This document shows positions 1 through 12,183 of a stretch of 64,000 bases of DNA, in pieces. Source of the stretch: Lottia gigantea (Eukaryota; Mollusca; Gastropoda; Lottiidae). The DNA lies in NCBI RefSeq assembly GCF_000327385.1, contig NW_008709752.1, positions 946,406 through 1,010,405 on the forward strand, read 5' to 3'. The notes under the pieces are model-generated. The model was not told where the DNA came from. It searched no databases and worked only from the letters and a program-made list of their open reading frames with translations. The translations under genes and the position numbers were made by a program. Within the stretch, counting starts at the first letter, position 1. Every line of letters begins with the position of its first letter.

Positions 1-2181
1 TAAGCTATTTTGTAATCATGTTATTATCACCACCTTATCAAGCCTTCAAATACAAAGAGGACCTGTGGGGAGCCGAAAATCTAACATTGAGATTTTACTA
101 AATATATGACGAGAGTGGTCAGTAAGGGTCTAAGCATGATTCATCACTACTGCCATGACCATATATGAAATGCCATTGCTTCATAGTTTAGAAGATACGG
201 CTTGGCGGACGAAATATCAGGAAGTCCAGTTAACCTAATATTCAGGCCTATTCATGATCTGTTTTCCAGTGGTTTGTTGAGCAAAATTCATCAAAATTTT
301 AACTATTTAAATAATTTACTAATTATGTTTGGGAAGTTTCTTTTACTTTGTGAATTTTGGAAGATGTGGTTTATTCTGTGTTTAAGAACCAACGACATTG
401 TGCCAGACCATTTAGACCGCCAAATTCCAATTTTCGGGCATTATTTCATAACAATCTCTGGATAAATTTTTTGTTTACATAGAAATAATTACTTTTATTT
501 AAGTACGTTATAAATTGACGTTTAAAGGTTTAAATGTATTGTTGAAGGTATGAATAATCCAGATTTAATTTTGATATTCATTAGGTTTGCATTCTCACAA
601 TTTGAACGACTATTTTGTCTTAGATGTTGAGATTCCAACAGGATCGTCAAATAGTGACGGATTGTTATTGTTATTTAATGTATGAAAAGTATGGAAATCC
701 CTTCAAAGCACGTGACCGCCGCCACAGAATTCAGAATAACAGCTAGCGAAGAGATGTTAAATACCATAGGCATCGGCGATCCAATAAACCACATGACCCA
801 TGGGAGAGTGAAGAAGAATGGAACGACGATGTCCTTCGTTTGTTACTGCCCTATCAGAACGTGCAAAGGGGGAATTGGATAAAGCTTGTTTCTACTGAAG
901 CACAAAATGGACACTGGTATCGAAATTGCCCTTAACGACAACAAGGAAAACAGCCAATCTAAGAGCCCAGAGGAAACCACCCATACTGGCAATACTATAT
1001 TGGTGCAGAGAATCTTTGAAATGTGCTGAAAAAGCAAAAAAAAAAAAAAAAAAAAAAAAACGAATGTCAAATAACTTAAGTTAGCTATAGGAATGATGGA
1101 CATTGTATCCGTTCCAGAATAGATTGCCGACGAATGGATGCCAGTGGTGCGCAACTTTTGGTCCATCGAAGATTATCATTCCGGAAATTCCATGCAGATG
1201 CTGGTTCCGAAAGCGTTCAGATATTGACCGTGGATAAAGTACCACCGATGAGGACTGAATACCCCAACCTGAAACTGAAAACTGTTTTCCCTCCCGTTTA
1301 ATGTATCTATTGCATGACATTGTAGTTACCGGTACTGTATTTTAGTTTTTGTATATTATAAAAAGATGTTAAAACGTTGGGTCTGTTCAAAGGGAGGGAT
1401 GGTGGTGTGTGAAATGAATTGGCATGACCAAAAGAACCCCATGAGCAATGGGAACGACAAACAACGTTGCCCCCGGTTATCTGTTGAAGCGAGTCATAGG
1501 CGAACGCCAATCTGTTGACATGAAAAGAATCTCAAGTGGTTCTTTCGTTCAGTTAAACCTTAAACCACGAAAAGTTCCAGAGTAATGGATAAACTACTAT
1601 GGTTTGAAACAGAGACTAAATTGTAACAGAGTCTTCAGTAAAGTGCATTTATGTTTTACTTTTATTATTATATATTGTGTATGTTGTGATTTATGAACGT
1701 TACCAACTCCTCTTCTTTCTCGTGTTAACTGTACTTTGCTCTCTAATTATCTACCATTATACACTTTTCGGCCAATAGTCATTTTTCAAATTATTATATC
1801 TTTCTAAATTTAGTTACTGGGATTGACCTTTATTCGGACACTATCATAACAAAATTATACATATAGGAGTGCGGGAGTAGAGTACAGTATCTTAGGATCG
1901 GACACGAGATCATTTTTCAAAAACGTTTGGAAAATAAAGTCATGTAGGATTGGGTTAGGAGAGAGGAGTAGAAAATAAACTTTGACGAAAATTTTGAAAT
2001 TACAATGTATGAGGATTTGTCTTAGTTTAACTTTTATAAATTTGATTTTCGTGACAATTGGAGTGAGAGGTAGTAGAAATAACCAGAAAAGAAATTTATC
2101 TCATCAATGTTACTTGATTTGATACGTCACGAATAAATGTTTGATAAGTAGGAAATGTAACCAGACAGAAGTCGAACTAAT
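1..2181. other. Unassigned AT-rich DNA
   Basis: I recognise no gene here. Short open frames on both strands match no family I know, and none shows a convincing splice structure. The only distinct feature is a run of about 24 A near 1,037-1,060, which could be the tail of an old retroposed copy, but no recognisable body precedes it. Part of this stretch could be the decayed upstream part of the DNA polymerase fossil that begins at about 2,431; I could not confirm that. Confidence 0.4.
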
Positions 2182-2430
2182 AATGAAATGAAATGAAATG
2201 CATTAAGGAGCATCAGCACCAAACGGGCTATATAGCTCCAGAATACGGTGTATATATCATGTCATAAAAACAAAACTAAAACATTAAACAATATTTAACA
2301 AAAAACATTATCGAAGAAGAAAACAAGATGATAAAACCATATCACAGGAAAAGTCATTTAATGACTACCAAAAATACTAAAAACAATATCACAGGCAATA
2401 CACCACGTGGTGGTATTAAAAGCAAACAAA
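2182..2430 (-). repeat. LINE 3' end, 5'-truncated (copy 1 of 5)
   Basis: Read on the minus strand, this is the 3' untranslated end of the RNase H-bearing LINE that is best preserved at 32,200-34,075. It holds the conserved tail block (TATAGCCCGTTTGGTGCTGA) followed by a short ATTTC tandem tail. It also has two of the hairpin modules: a CACCACGTGGTG palindrome at 2,401-2,412 and an AGTCATTTAATGACT palindrome near 2,355. The copy is heavily 5'-truncated, as LINE insertions usually are. It sits directly upstream of the polymerase fossil on the opposite strand, so it probably inserted into it. No target duplication could be made out. Confidence 0.8.
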
Positions 2431-3480
2431 ATCGTTAAGTCTCGAAGCTTTAAGAAACACGTGTGGTCTTCAGAACATCGTGACCATCTGGGAATGTCAA
2501 GTGGACAAGAGAGACGTCAACGAAGACATAAGTTTTTCCACGCTTTAGAAACCAAGAGGTGGCCATTCCCAGAACCTCTCCTTACCCATGACGCCTTTGT
2601 CGGTGGAAGGACCAATGCCATCCAACTGATGGTCGTGCCCCCATATTTGTAAATACTGACAATTTCCAATTCAAGAACCTAAAATCATCACACAAGTGAG
2701 TCAGTACCAGGGATTAATCCAGTGTAAAGTCGTACCGTCGAGACAAATATATCACCCGACATGTTGCCATTTAGATGGAACAAACAAAACCGCGTTTCCG
2801 CTCTGTCCGTCATGCATTATTGAACATAATAAGAAAGCTTCTGAGATTGCCGAGTTCACATTCCGATGAAGTCTTTAGCGTGAGGCATTGGGCAGAAGAT
2901 AAATGGAGCCAGTACGACAGCCAGGCCAAATGGGAGGATGGTTCATTGCCTACACTGCCCAGAACTTGAAATCAAAATGGGAGTAGCTACCGTCAAAAAT
3001 GTCGCTGTGAAGAAGATAAAAACAAGTTCATTGAAGATGTCTACTTAAAAGAAGGTATGCGACTCAAATTCAATATTCTACATTTGATAACTTCAGTCGA
3101 ACCGGATACACCACCGAACCAGACAGATATTTCGAACTTCTCACGGAATCGATCAAATATGTCCAGTTGGTCAATGATAACATGGTCAAGGTCGAACGTT
3201 TAAAATTGGAAGAGCACGTACAACCTTCACCCATTACCAATGTCGTCATTGCTGCCTTCGTCACAGCCCAAGCACAACTAAAACTTTACTCTGTCTTGGA
3301 ACCTTAAGGTAAACGCTATTCTGACACCGACAGCGTCATCTTCGTTCTTCGAGGCAATAGTTTGGGGGAGTGGAAAGACGAATTTAAGGAGAACGTGACC
3401 ATTACCGAGTTTATCGGTGGAGGTACCAAAATACTACGGTTATAAACTGTCTAATGGCCAAACCGTTTGAGATAGCTTGA
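2431..3480 (+). pseudogene. Fossil type-B DNA polymerase of virus-like element
   Basis: Pieces of a protein-primed, family B DNA polymerase of the organellar/viral (adintovirus, Polinton or bidnavirus-like) type are readable in order on the plus strand. A phrase DAFVGGRTNA lies near 2,600. The polymerase motif C YSDTDS lies near 3,315, followed by an EF-GG-K-YGYKLS-G-T block near 3,400-3,460 typical of these enzymes. The frame is broken several times and the N-terminal part is missing. No capsid gene, inverted repeat or integrase of the same element is visible nearby, so this is an isolated, old fragment. It is separate from the well-bounded Polinton at 39.5 kb, whose own polymerase is present. 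Confidence 0.65.
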
Positions 3481-3929
3481 GATCAGAACCACGCTTCAAG
3501 TACGTTTGAATGGATCATAATAATCCTAATAAGATTTGGGGTTAGAGTTAAGTCTTCCAAAAGGCAATAATAAAATTTGTAGCTTTGCTACAACTGAATT
3601 TTTGTTTGTTTCATCGACAGAGACGGTACAGGGTATGCCGACCGTATTCGGTGACTAGCCGAGGAATACCATGGATAACTCCATTGTACAGTCATTGTTG
3701 ATAGATGTATTTATCGACGGAATGAAGGCAGATTCGATTGTTAGGTATTCTTAAAAGATTCCCTGGGCACCTTTAATCTAGCGAGGCTGCATCAATACAA
3801 TATACGTCGCGGACAACTTAAATGATAAAAGTCCTGTTGTTGAGAAAATGTGCCTTATTAATTTTGATAAGTCTGGAGGTTACTAAATAGAAATTCTGAG
3901 CTATTAGTGACTGATGACATTCATTTAGG
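3481..3929. other. Unassigned sequence
   Basis: I see no recognisable coding sequence, repeat or RNA gene. It separates the DNA polymerase fossil from scraps of a Gypsy reverse transcriptase and could belong to either. Confidence 0.3.
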
Positions 3930-4330
3930 TTAATGCCAAGTTGGATACGGATGATGCTCAACCCAATCAGCTAAAACAAAAAAGTCTTTGAAAAATAAGT
4001 TGAAAATATGTTAAATGCTGGAATTCAAACCATCGAACAGCAATTACTCATTTCCGGTGAGCCATCGTTTTGTGTAGATTTCCGGAAATTGAATGAACTA
4101 CTATGACTGTTATTTTACGCTCGATTTTTACAAGGAAAAGGAATATCTTAATTGAACATGCGTAAGAAAATAGCCCTCTATTTTCTTATTATCGTTTCAA
4201 TAGTGTGAAACAAACTCTTTCTTTTGTTACTCCCTTACGGACCCTTATTTACACCAACAATGCTAATTAGTAATTCGAAGTGCTTTGATGACTGGACATT
4301 ACTTACTCGAAAGACAACTGATAGTTTTCT
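3930..4330 (+). mobile_element. Old Gypsy reverse-transcriptase scrap
   Basis: Fragments resembling the N-terminal half of a Gypsy reverse transcriptase are readable: a phrase like LNAGIIQTIEQ followed by FCVDFRKLNEL near 4,015-4,100. Further on are remnants of the fingers region, with a KQTLSFVTP-like phrase near 4,210. It is much more degraded than the Gypsy element beginning at about 4,360 and is probably an independent, older insertion. No LTRs could be identified. Family assignment rests on short motifs only. Confidence 0.45.
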
Positions 4331-4359
4331 CAACCCGTCCACTAAAAACCCTATCTCAA

Positions 4360-7300
4360 ATTGAGAATCATGCGAGAAAATCCAAACACTTTACAAGAGG
4401 CAGTCACATCTGCAATGACTGAACAAAACTTGAGAAAAAGGTTTCAGTTAAGAACAGGAAACAATGCCTCAACAAGTTATCCGTCCAGCTATTCGGAACC
4501 CATGGAAGTCGATCACTTCCGTCAAAAACGCTGTAATAATTGCAAAAGGCTAGGACACTTAAGTGCAAAGTGCCGTTCACGACATAATGTCAATGCTGTA
4601 GAAAACCCAAGACCAGACATTAAATGCTGGAACTGTGGAAAAATTGGCCACATAAGTCGAAATTGCTGACAACAAAACAAAAGAAACAATAGACAGGGAA
4701 ACTAAAAAGCTCTTCTTGTTTCATACAAATTCTTTTTCACAAAGCACACAATCTTTTCAAATAGGTAATCCGAGCTCATGTGTCATTAAATTAGAAAAAC
4801 AAACCATCAGAACCTTGGTTGACACTGGCACAGAAGTCACATTAATGTACAGTCGAGTGTATAAAAATCTTAAATATAAACCTAAACTAAAGAAAGAGAA
4901 AGTAGCGTTATTCTCAGTAAATAATAAACCAATCGACATGGAAGGCGGTGGTATATTTGATTTTAAATTAGGTGGTAAGAAAGTGTCGCACAAATTTTAC
5001 GTAGTATCATCCATGAATAGAAATCTAATTCTTGGTAGAGATTCCCTAGTGGAAAGGAAGATTAGGCTGTATTACGACCTAAAAAGTGAAAGATATGAGG
5101 GGACATATATACCCCTCGAAGAGGATGTGCATATTAGTTCACTGTTAAGGCTATCTACCGAACTAGTATTGAAACCTCAATCATATAACATAGGTATGGC
5201 TAAGGTGAAAGGCAATAACCCGACAGTAGATACACTCCCTATAGAGAGTTATGATAAAGGGTTCATAAAAAGAAAAACCAGGGCTAATGGTTGTAAATTC
5301 AATTGTTCCAGTAAACAATGACAACGGGGCCAATGCAGAAGTACCCATTGCCATTGTTAACGAATCAAAACGATAAGACTTAAACGAGGGTGCATAGTAG
5401 GAATGACCCAAACAATAGACGACAAACATATTTGTTCAATAGAGTCAACAAAGACTAGAGAACAGGATCAAAACAATGACGATTTGTTTAAGGACTGTGA
5501 CCCAAAGACAGACTATTAAAATTCTTGACCGGACATAAAGATATTTTTGCCTCGAGTGACACAGAATTAGGACAGACAGACACTGTTAAAATGACAATTA
5601 ACTTAGGTTCGAACGACCCCATAAAACTTAGACCATATAGAACTCAATTGAACAAAAGGGAAACTGTTGGAAATGCAATAGATGAAATGCTGGACGCTGG
5701 AATAATCCGACGATCTGCTCTCCCTATAGTTTTCCCGTAGTAATAGTAGACAAAAAATACGGCTCCAAGCGCTGTTGTGTCGATTATAGGGCCTTGAATA
5801 AAATCATAAAAATCAAATCTTACCCACTACCTTTAATTGACGATGTATTAGCCTTACTAAATTCTGCAAAAATGTTCGTCACGCTTGATTTACGAGCTGG
5901 ATTCTGGCAATTTAAGGTTAACGATGAAGATGAAGAAAAAAACAGCCTTTGTCTGCCACAAAGGACTTTATGAATTCAATCTAATGCCATTTGGAATATC
6001 AAACAGTCCTGGAATTTTCAACAACTTATGTCCATAGTACTTGATAGACTAGACAAATTTGCAGTCGCCTATCTTGACGACATCTTGATATCTTCGAAAT
6101 CGCCAGAAGAACATTTCAAACATTTGGATATAGTTTGTAACAGACTGAGGGAGCACAATCTCCGTCTAAAGCTCAAAAAAGTGTGCATTCATGAAAGAAG
6201 AAACGAAATATCTTGGTTTCAAAATCACTACAAAAGGTCTAATGGCAGACCCGGATAAGGTAATTGCTATACGGGGAATGTCAGCACCGACTTCTGTCAA
6301 GGAAGTGAGGTCATTTATAGGAGCAATGTCATATTATCGACGCATAATACCGAATATGTCCAAAATTGCAGAACCATTGATAGATTTGACTAAGAAGTAC
6401 GCGAAATTCAAATGGACTGACGAATGCCTAAGGCCTTTGACTATCTTAAGGACAGTCTGACGACGATACCTATGTTGGGATATCCCAATGCTGACCTGCC
6501 GTATGTACTCTATACAGACGCAAACGACACCTGTATCGGAGCCTGCCTAACACAAGTTGTAGACGGAATTGAAGTACCGATATATTTTCTGAGCCACAGA
6601 TTAAGGAAGACTCAAAGTAAGTGGGCAGTGTGTGAGAAGGAAGCTTACGCCATTTCCTATAGTCTCCAAAAATTAGATTATTATCTCCACAATGCACAGT
6701 TCTTAGTTAAAACTGACCATAAACCACTGAAATACCTTCTGGAATCGCCAATGCAGAACAAAAAGTTACAACTTTGGGCATTGAATATATCAGGTTACAA
6801 CTGTAAAATTGAGTATATACCCGGCGAGACAAATACGGTAGCGGATATGTTATTGCGCATACCAAGTGATTCGACAGACATAGGACAAAAGGACGATTCA
6901 GACGATAGTGAACCAGAAATAAGCAATAACACTTTCAAAATAAATGTACTTAATAGTAACAAGTTTAATCCAGGAGACTATGATGATTGTGTCAACGATA
7001 TTTCAATAGGGTCAACAGACACACCTGAAGTTAATGATAGTTTAGCGAATATAGATATGAGAGTAGAGCAAACAAAATACGAAAGCATTCAACTAATCTA
7101 AAAAAGATTAACCCAAAATCAAAATCAGTCAAGTGTAAACAATAAATACATTATAATGGAAGATCTATTATATTTTATATCGACCCCGACAGAGAACCTC
7201 AAACAAGGTTATATATCCCCAAACAAAGCAGGATCAAAATTCACACCCAGGCATTGACAAAACGTACGCTACAATAAAAGTAAAATATTTTTGGCCAAAA

Positions 7301-7900
7301 ATGTACAAAGAACTGTTGTATGAGTACATTGTCACATGCCAAATGCGATCAACTGTAAGGAATAAGTCGGATACAATTGAAACTGGAATTCCCCCGTATC
7401 CCATGGCAAAATTAAGTCTAGACCTCTCAGGACCGTATCCTACTATACTCTCGGGTAACAAATACATAATTAGCTTCGTATGTTGATATTCGCGATGGGT
7501 AGAATCATTCCCCGTTAAGGACAAAACAGCAGAAAATGTTGCTCATCTCATAATAGAAGAAATATTTCCACGATTTGGCTGCCCTTTGGCAATCGTTACA
7601 GACAACGGTACCGAAAATGAAAATAGAATTGTAAGAGAAACTTTAGACAAGCTCAAAATTAAACACATATTAACATCATTTTATTCAAAATCAAATGCCA
7701 GAGTAGAAAGAAACCATCGTACTCTACATGACATGTTAGCAAAAGGAGTAATCTCAAACCATTCAACCTGGGATATATTTCTTAACCAATGTTTAAGCGC
7801 GATTAGATGCAATGATCGGTGCGGTTCATTCGATATATATAACTATTTATTTTCAATAAATTTATGTCACAACTACAATGGAAAATACATTTAGAACCCT
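4360..7900 (+). mobile_element. Gypsy (Ty3-type) LTR retrotransposon, decayed
   Basis: The order gag, protease, reverse transcriptase, RNase H, integrase identifies a Ty3/Gypsy element. A gag tail with two CCHC zinc knuckles (CNNCKRLGHLSAKC and CWNCGKIGHISRNC) lies near 4,530-4,670. An aspartic protease with the LVDTGTEV active site lies near 4,815. Reverse transcriptase spans about 5,600-6,250 (CCVDYRALNK, AYLDDIL) and RNase H about 6,500-6,900 (VLYTDAND, KTDHKPLKYLLES). Integrase zinc-binding and DDE-core parts span about 7,230-7,860 (VTDNGTEN). The N-terminal gag is absent. The coding part carries several breaks, so the element is dead. LTRs were looked for in the flanks but not recognised, so the true ends are uncertain. 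Confidence 0.88.
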
Positions 7901-9540
7901 TTACAAGTAGATCACAGAAACGGCCTCAAATTCTTGACTTATGACCAGGTAAAGACCCATTTTCATATCATGTCAGACTCTCAAGTAAGTTGAAAACAAT
8001 TGGCATAAAATAATATTAACTGCGTCTAAGTGTACCACAGAGCGAAAATACCCCTGTAAAGGAAATAATTTGTAAATTACCTCCAGTATAAAAGATGAAC
8101 AATTTTCTTTTTACTAAATTGCTCTTTACACAAAACAAGTCAACATTTTTTAGTCTATTTGAATATAAATTTTGTGAACCTTCTCTTAAATCCACCTGAA
8201 CAGATTGGGGAGTCTTGTTGAATATTGTGTCCACGCGTGTTTTGAAAACCCACAAATCCTCGATAATCAGACTGACTTGATACCATTGCTTGTACATATA
8301 ATGTATTTGTTATCTTCATTTTATACACATCAGTTTTATCTTAAAATATGGCATTGCATGGTTCTAGAATAAATGTTAAATAACCATAGCCTTTTCAAAC
8401 GCTATAAGTAATCTTCGTTTAGACTCTTAGGTTTCCTTGTGTTAGTTGTAATATATTAACTATATGTAATGCAATTTTTATTTTATCGCAGACCATTGTA
8501 CTGTATTTGTATGCTGCCAACAAAGGGCGTATATACAATACAACTTTATCTTGAGTCGTTCATCATCTCCATTGCTAAAATAGATACATTAGTACTAGAA
8601 TTGTTCGACTAGGTCATCACTATGATGAGGTGCATGGCAAAAGGATCAAAGTACACTTTGTTATCGGGCAAATATGATCAAGTCCGTAGAGATAAAGGAC
8701 TGTGTTTATGTAAGGGAGGTAACTCTTTCAAAAAAATGTTATCTTCGGATTTTCTCCCAATTGATATGTATATAGCCCCCTGAAAGCATCATATTTAGAC
8801 CGACGTTTTTAGACAAATGATTTATATGATTTATTGTACGTGATATTTTTATCACAGTACCAATTCGGTGTTTATTTTAAAGTAGGTCAATTAATTGTAT
8901 CATACTTTAAGGGAGATAACTCTGTATCGTCGCCGTACTGATAAAACCATGTAATGTTTATTTGCAGACTTCAAAGAAATATGTCTTATAACTATTGCAG
9001 TATTTTCCTCTCATGACTTGATGCCATTACAGTATACATTACTTATTTTTAACATACTGGGTTTTATATATTGTAGTATGTTCATAAATTGCTTTCTAAT
9101 ATCAACTTCCATTAATTAATTGTCGCACATTTGAGGGACTTCGTTTCCAATTTTCGCAGTCCAACATCATGTAAGATTCATGAAAACCATAGTTTTGAGT
9201 GAAGATTACTAGATCTATAATATATGACATAAGGGCTTGCATATTCATAACTATGATCAAAGTTTTATGTTAAAATGAACTCATTAGGCATTGCATTTTA
9301 GCAACAGCTCAGTAGACACAGAGTCTAATTTCCATTAAGTCCGCCCGACTTGAGTGATATCTAAAATGAGAATGATAGCATTAATCCTTTTTGTGCCACT
9401 AGGTGAAAAAATGAAAATTATTCCGGTTCTACAGGAGTATATTTAGGTCAAAATATCATGTTTAAGTGCGTGTTCTGAAAATTGCTGAGAAATTCCACAA
9501 AATTTCTTAAAATCAATATCAATAACCCAAATACAACAAA
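7901..9540. other. Unassigned DNA with mollusc repeat motifs
   Basis: No gene is recognisable. The first few hundred bases may include the 3' untranslated region or LTR of the Gypsy element, but no second copy was found to prove it. Two copies of the short motif AAGGGAGRTAACTCT occur, near 8,715 and 8,920; this motif is common in bivalve interspersed repeats. The rest is AT-rich sequence without evident structure. Confidence 0.35.
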
Positions 9541-10095
9541 CAATTAAACCACACAGCTCTAATCAAGGGCAATAACTCATCAAATTTCATCAAAAAATAT
9601 CTCAAGTTAGAACTTGTCCGAGATCTTATCAATTCCAAGGATCACACTTAGTTTCATCAAAATCGGTTGAAAACTGTAGCGTCTATTGTGCACACAAACG
9701 AATTGTGACACGTTTTTGATAAGTCAAGGGCAATAACTCAAAAACCGTTCATCGAAAATGCGTCAAGTTAGAACTTGTCCGAGATCTTATGAATTCTAAT
9801 GATAACACCAAGTTTCATCAGAATCGGATAAAAAAAATGGAGCTTCAATCTTGCTCACGAACAATTTTTAACAAATTTCTAGGCGTTCTAAGTCAAGGGC
9901 AATATCTCCATAAATCGTTCATCGAAAAGATGTCAAATTCGAACTTGACCGAGATCGTATCAATCTATAGCATCACACCAAGTTTTATTAAAATCAGATA
10001 AAAACTGTAGTCTCTATAGTGCTCACAAGAAATGTTGACGGACGGACCGACGGACAGGGGCAACGACAATATACGACCACATATTCATGTGGGCG
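9540..10095 (+). repeat. Three-unit mollusc interspersed repeat
   Basis: Three imperfect tandem units of about 165 bp can be aligned by eye, starting near 9,560, 9,725 and 9,893. Each contains TCAAGGGCAATAACTC, then GTTAGAACTTGTCCGAGAT, a CACCAAGTTTCATCA-like block and AAAACTGTAG with TGCTCACAA. The array ends in GACGGACGGACCGACGGACA followed by GGCAACGACAATATACGACC, a terminal signature shared with the element at 19,440-19,760. It has no coding capacity. The form resembles non-autonomous mollusc repeats whose mobilising partner is unclear. Confidence 0.7.
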
Positions 10096-10397
10096 TATAA
10101 AAATGACCTGAAATTTATTTTATATTATTCTATACTACCTAAGAATAGTAGTAGCGATCGAGAGAATAAAAAAAAACATTACCAACGGAAAGCTGTTTAT
10201 GTTGGACTAGAACGTTTTGACCATATGTTCATGCTGTTAAATAGGCCCACAGCATTTTAAATGAGTGTTTATGTAACATGAAATTGCCAAAGCTCTGCAA
10301 GTATTAAATCCAGCTATGCATTTTCATAAATTTTATACGACATTTGCATATGAGTGAAGTTCTTGTTTATCAAGGTCAGACTCATTGAATTGACTTA
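10096..10397. other. Unassigned spacer
   Basis: AT-rich sequence between the mollusc repeat and the Harbinger remnant. No gene or repeat was recognised. Confidence 0.4.
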
Positions 10398-10599
10398 AGC
10401 CGGGTGTCCACTTGAGAGTAACTCGCAAGTGGAAGGTATTTTGCGTGCAACTGTTGGACAGTCGCAACCAACTCTCGATAGAACTGCTGAGAGCGATTTC
10501 TCTGAAGGGGGTCTCCTATAAAATGTCAGGCATCCGAACCCAGCTGTCGATAGAACTGCGGCGAGTGATTTTCTGAAAAGTGGAAGAAGGTCTGCTACA

Positions 10600-10890
10600 A
10601 ACTGTCTAATACAGAATATGAAACTCGTCCTGTGCTTTAGGATGTTCAATCCACTGAGTTTCGAGACAGACAGAAAAAGAACGTTGCATGGAAGAACTGG
10701 CCGAATCGGTACAAAAAGACATTGGTGAGGTTCAGAGGAAGATCTACAATTTGAAGAATCAGTTTGCTCAAGAATTGAAGAAGTCGGGGTAAGGAACTGA
10801 ATATAACTACACCACAACCTGGTCATACTTCCAGGCATTGATGTTCTTAAAGAAAGTGCATCTCTCACGTAAAACCACTTGCAACATGGT
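10600..10890 (+). pseudogene. MADF-domain DNA-binding protein remnant
   Basis: The three-helix MADF domain can be followed through the block: YETRPVL then DVQSTEFRDRQKKNVAW, then EELAESVQKDIGEVQRKIYN, then a C-terminal part with TWSYFQALMFLKKV. In Harbinger elements this protein partners the nuclease, binds the transposon ends and carries the nuclease into the nucleus. Here the conserved tryptophan of the LWD motif is a TAG at 10,638-10,640. A one-base shift lies at about 10,682, and a further stop (TAA) is at 10,790-10,792. It is therefore a pseudogene. A host MADF gene is the alternative, but the HARBI1 neighbour favours the transposon. Confidence 0.75.
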
Positions 10891-11044
10891 GAGAACATTT
10901 TATTTTTATTCTAAAATATTGTGTACATGTCAATAGACAATGAAGGTGCGCGTATGGCCCGTTTTGATATTCTTTTCGCATTTTACATATTTTGACAGTC
11001 ACTAATACATCACATGATGATTGCTAGCTAATTGTTCGAGTGGA

Positions 11045-11410
11045 AAGGAATTACCGCCTGGCAATATCAAAGGTATTCTCGATAATGCGTCTAGCTCGGG
11101 ATAATCTGTAGTTGAATTCCCGCTTTATTCGAAGTTGGTTTAGGAATGGATACGGTTTCATTATATTTTGCGCAAGGGAAAGGCATCATCGGCAAGCACC
11201 ACATAAGGAACTTCCTTTTCGCGACCCTTAAAAATCCGGGCAGGAGGCACAGCAAGTTTATCTCCCTCCATAGCAGCTGACAACGCACAATTAGCAAATA
11301 CTCCTCCATCAGCGATTCTACCATTACACCAGACGTCTATGAACGTGAACTTGTAATTAACATCGCCATCAACATGATACTGTAAAGTAAAAGTAGCTCC
11401 TGGACGATTA
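11045..11410 (-). pseudogene. HARBI1-like Harbinger nuclease, C-terminal part
   Basis: Reading down the minus strand gives YKFTFIDVWCNGRIADGGVF, then a [27 protein letters not shown] block. After a one-base frameshift near 11,163 comes [20 protein letters not shown] followed by [13 protein letters not shown]. These are the DDE_Tnp_4 core motifs of HARBI1 proteins: the FIDVGxxG block, the second catalytic aspartate in VLADDAFP, and the LSRARR block that holds the third acidic residue (E of IENTF). The N-terminal half, including the first catalytic residue (IDGKH), is missing because the sequence changes to the env region of a Gypsy fossil at about 11,410. Confidence 0.82.
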
Positions 11411-12049
11411 AAATTTGTCATTGAGTGCATGAGTATTATTAATTAATTTATTAATTGCAATGCGATTTGTTTGGACATTGTGATATGTCATAACCAAAAT
11501 AGACAAACTCTCTCGTAGCACATGAATAATTTTCTTTGGAGATTGTTTCAAAATTTGAATGTGTTGCTGTAGGCGATTAACATCGTCCTCAGAGGCGGTA
11601 CCAAAAAGTGAAGACAGAAAAAAAAAACAGCCAGGGGGCAACAAGGATCGAGAGAAACGACGAGTTGACGTGGTGTTAGGGTTTCGATTGGGTTGGGAAA
11701 CTAACCGGCGAAAGTTATTAAACATTGCTTTTAATTTGGACAAGGAAGACGTTGATTGAAGCAACTGACGGGAAAATAGGGTTTCTAGGGAGCCATGCAC
11801 CCTTTTCAATTCTTGATATAAAGTATACTTCTTGTGCGTAAAAATGTTTTTGAAACAAATTCTTAATGACTTTGGGCATTCGACACACACGAATATTTTC
11901 AGGGGATAGAGCAAGCAGGGATAATGAACGTTTCATTGTTTGTAAATTGTAATCCAAGTCCTTAATTTGATTTTCATAAAAGGAAAGGTGAAAATGGAAA
12001 TTTAGTATCCAGTTAGAATAGCTGACATAAACTTTATTCAAATGTACGT

Positions 12050-12183
12050 ACTACATTAACTTTAAGAACTTCTGGTTATGCAACGTACTGCATGAACGAT
12101 AAGAACTTCTGGAGCAAATTAAGCTCAACCTTTGCTCGCTTGTCAGGCACAGAGCTAGTATCGGAAACTGAGCAGGTCTTTCA
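12050..12183. other. Spacer between integrase and env-like frame
   Basis: Short stretch inside the Gypsy fossil with no recognised coding motif. It probably holds the integrase-env junction of the element. Confidence 0.3.

Larger units (their letters stand above)
10398..11410. mobile_element. PIF/Harbinger DNA transposon remnant
   Basis: The two hallmark proteins of PIF/Harbinger elements occur together: a MADF (Myb/SANT-like) protein on the plus strand (10,600-10,890) and a HARBI1-type DDE nuclease on the minus strand (11,045-11,410). They are convergent. The left end may be near 10,398, where GCCGGGTGTCCACTTG follows a TTA-like trinucleotide; Harbinger elements use 3-bp TTA/TAA targets. 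The right end is lost, because the nuclease frame stops matching at about 11,410, where the minus-strand Gypsy fossil begins. An imperfect duplication (TCTCGATAGAACTGC / TGTCGATAGAACTGC) lies near 10,471 and 10,540, in the subterminal region. Confidence 0.7.

Noticed and set aside
2431-3480. Polymerase fossil as part of the Polinton at 39.5 kb
   Set aside because: That Polinton is fully bounded by TIRs and target duplication and has its own polymerase.
10395-10898. Minus-strand open frame of 167 codons
   Set aside because: Opposite strand of the recognisable MADF protein; no domain of its own.
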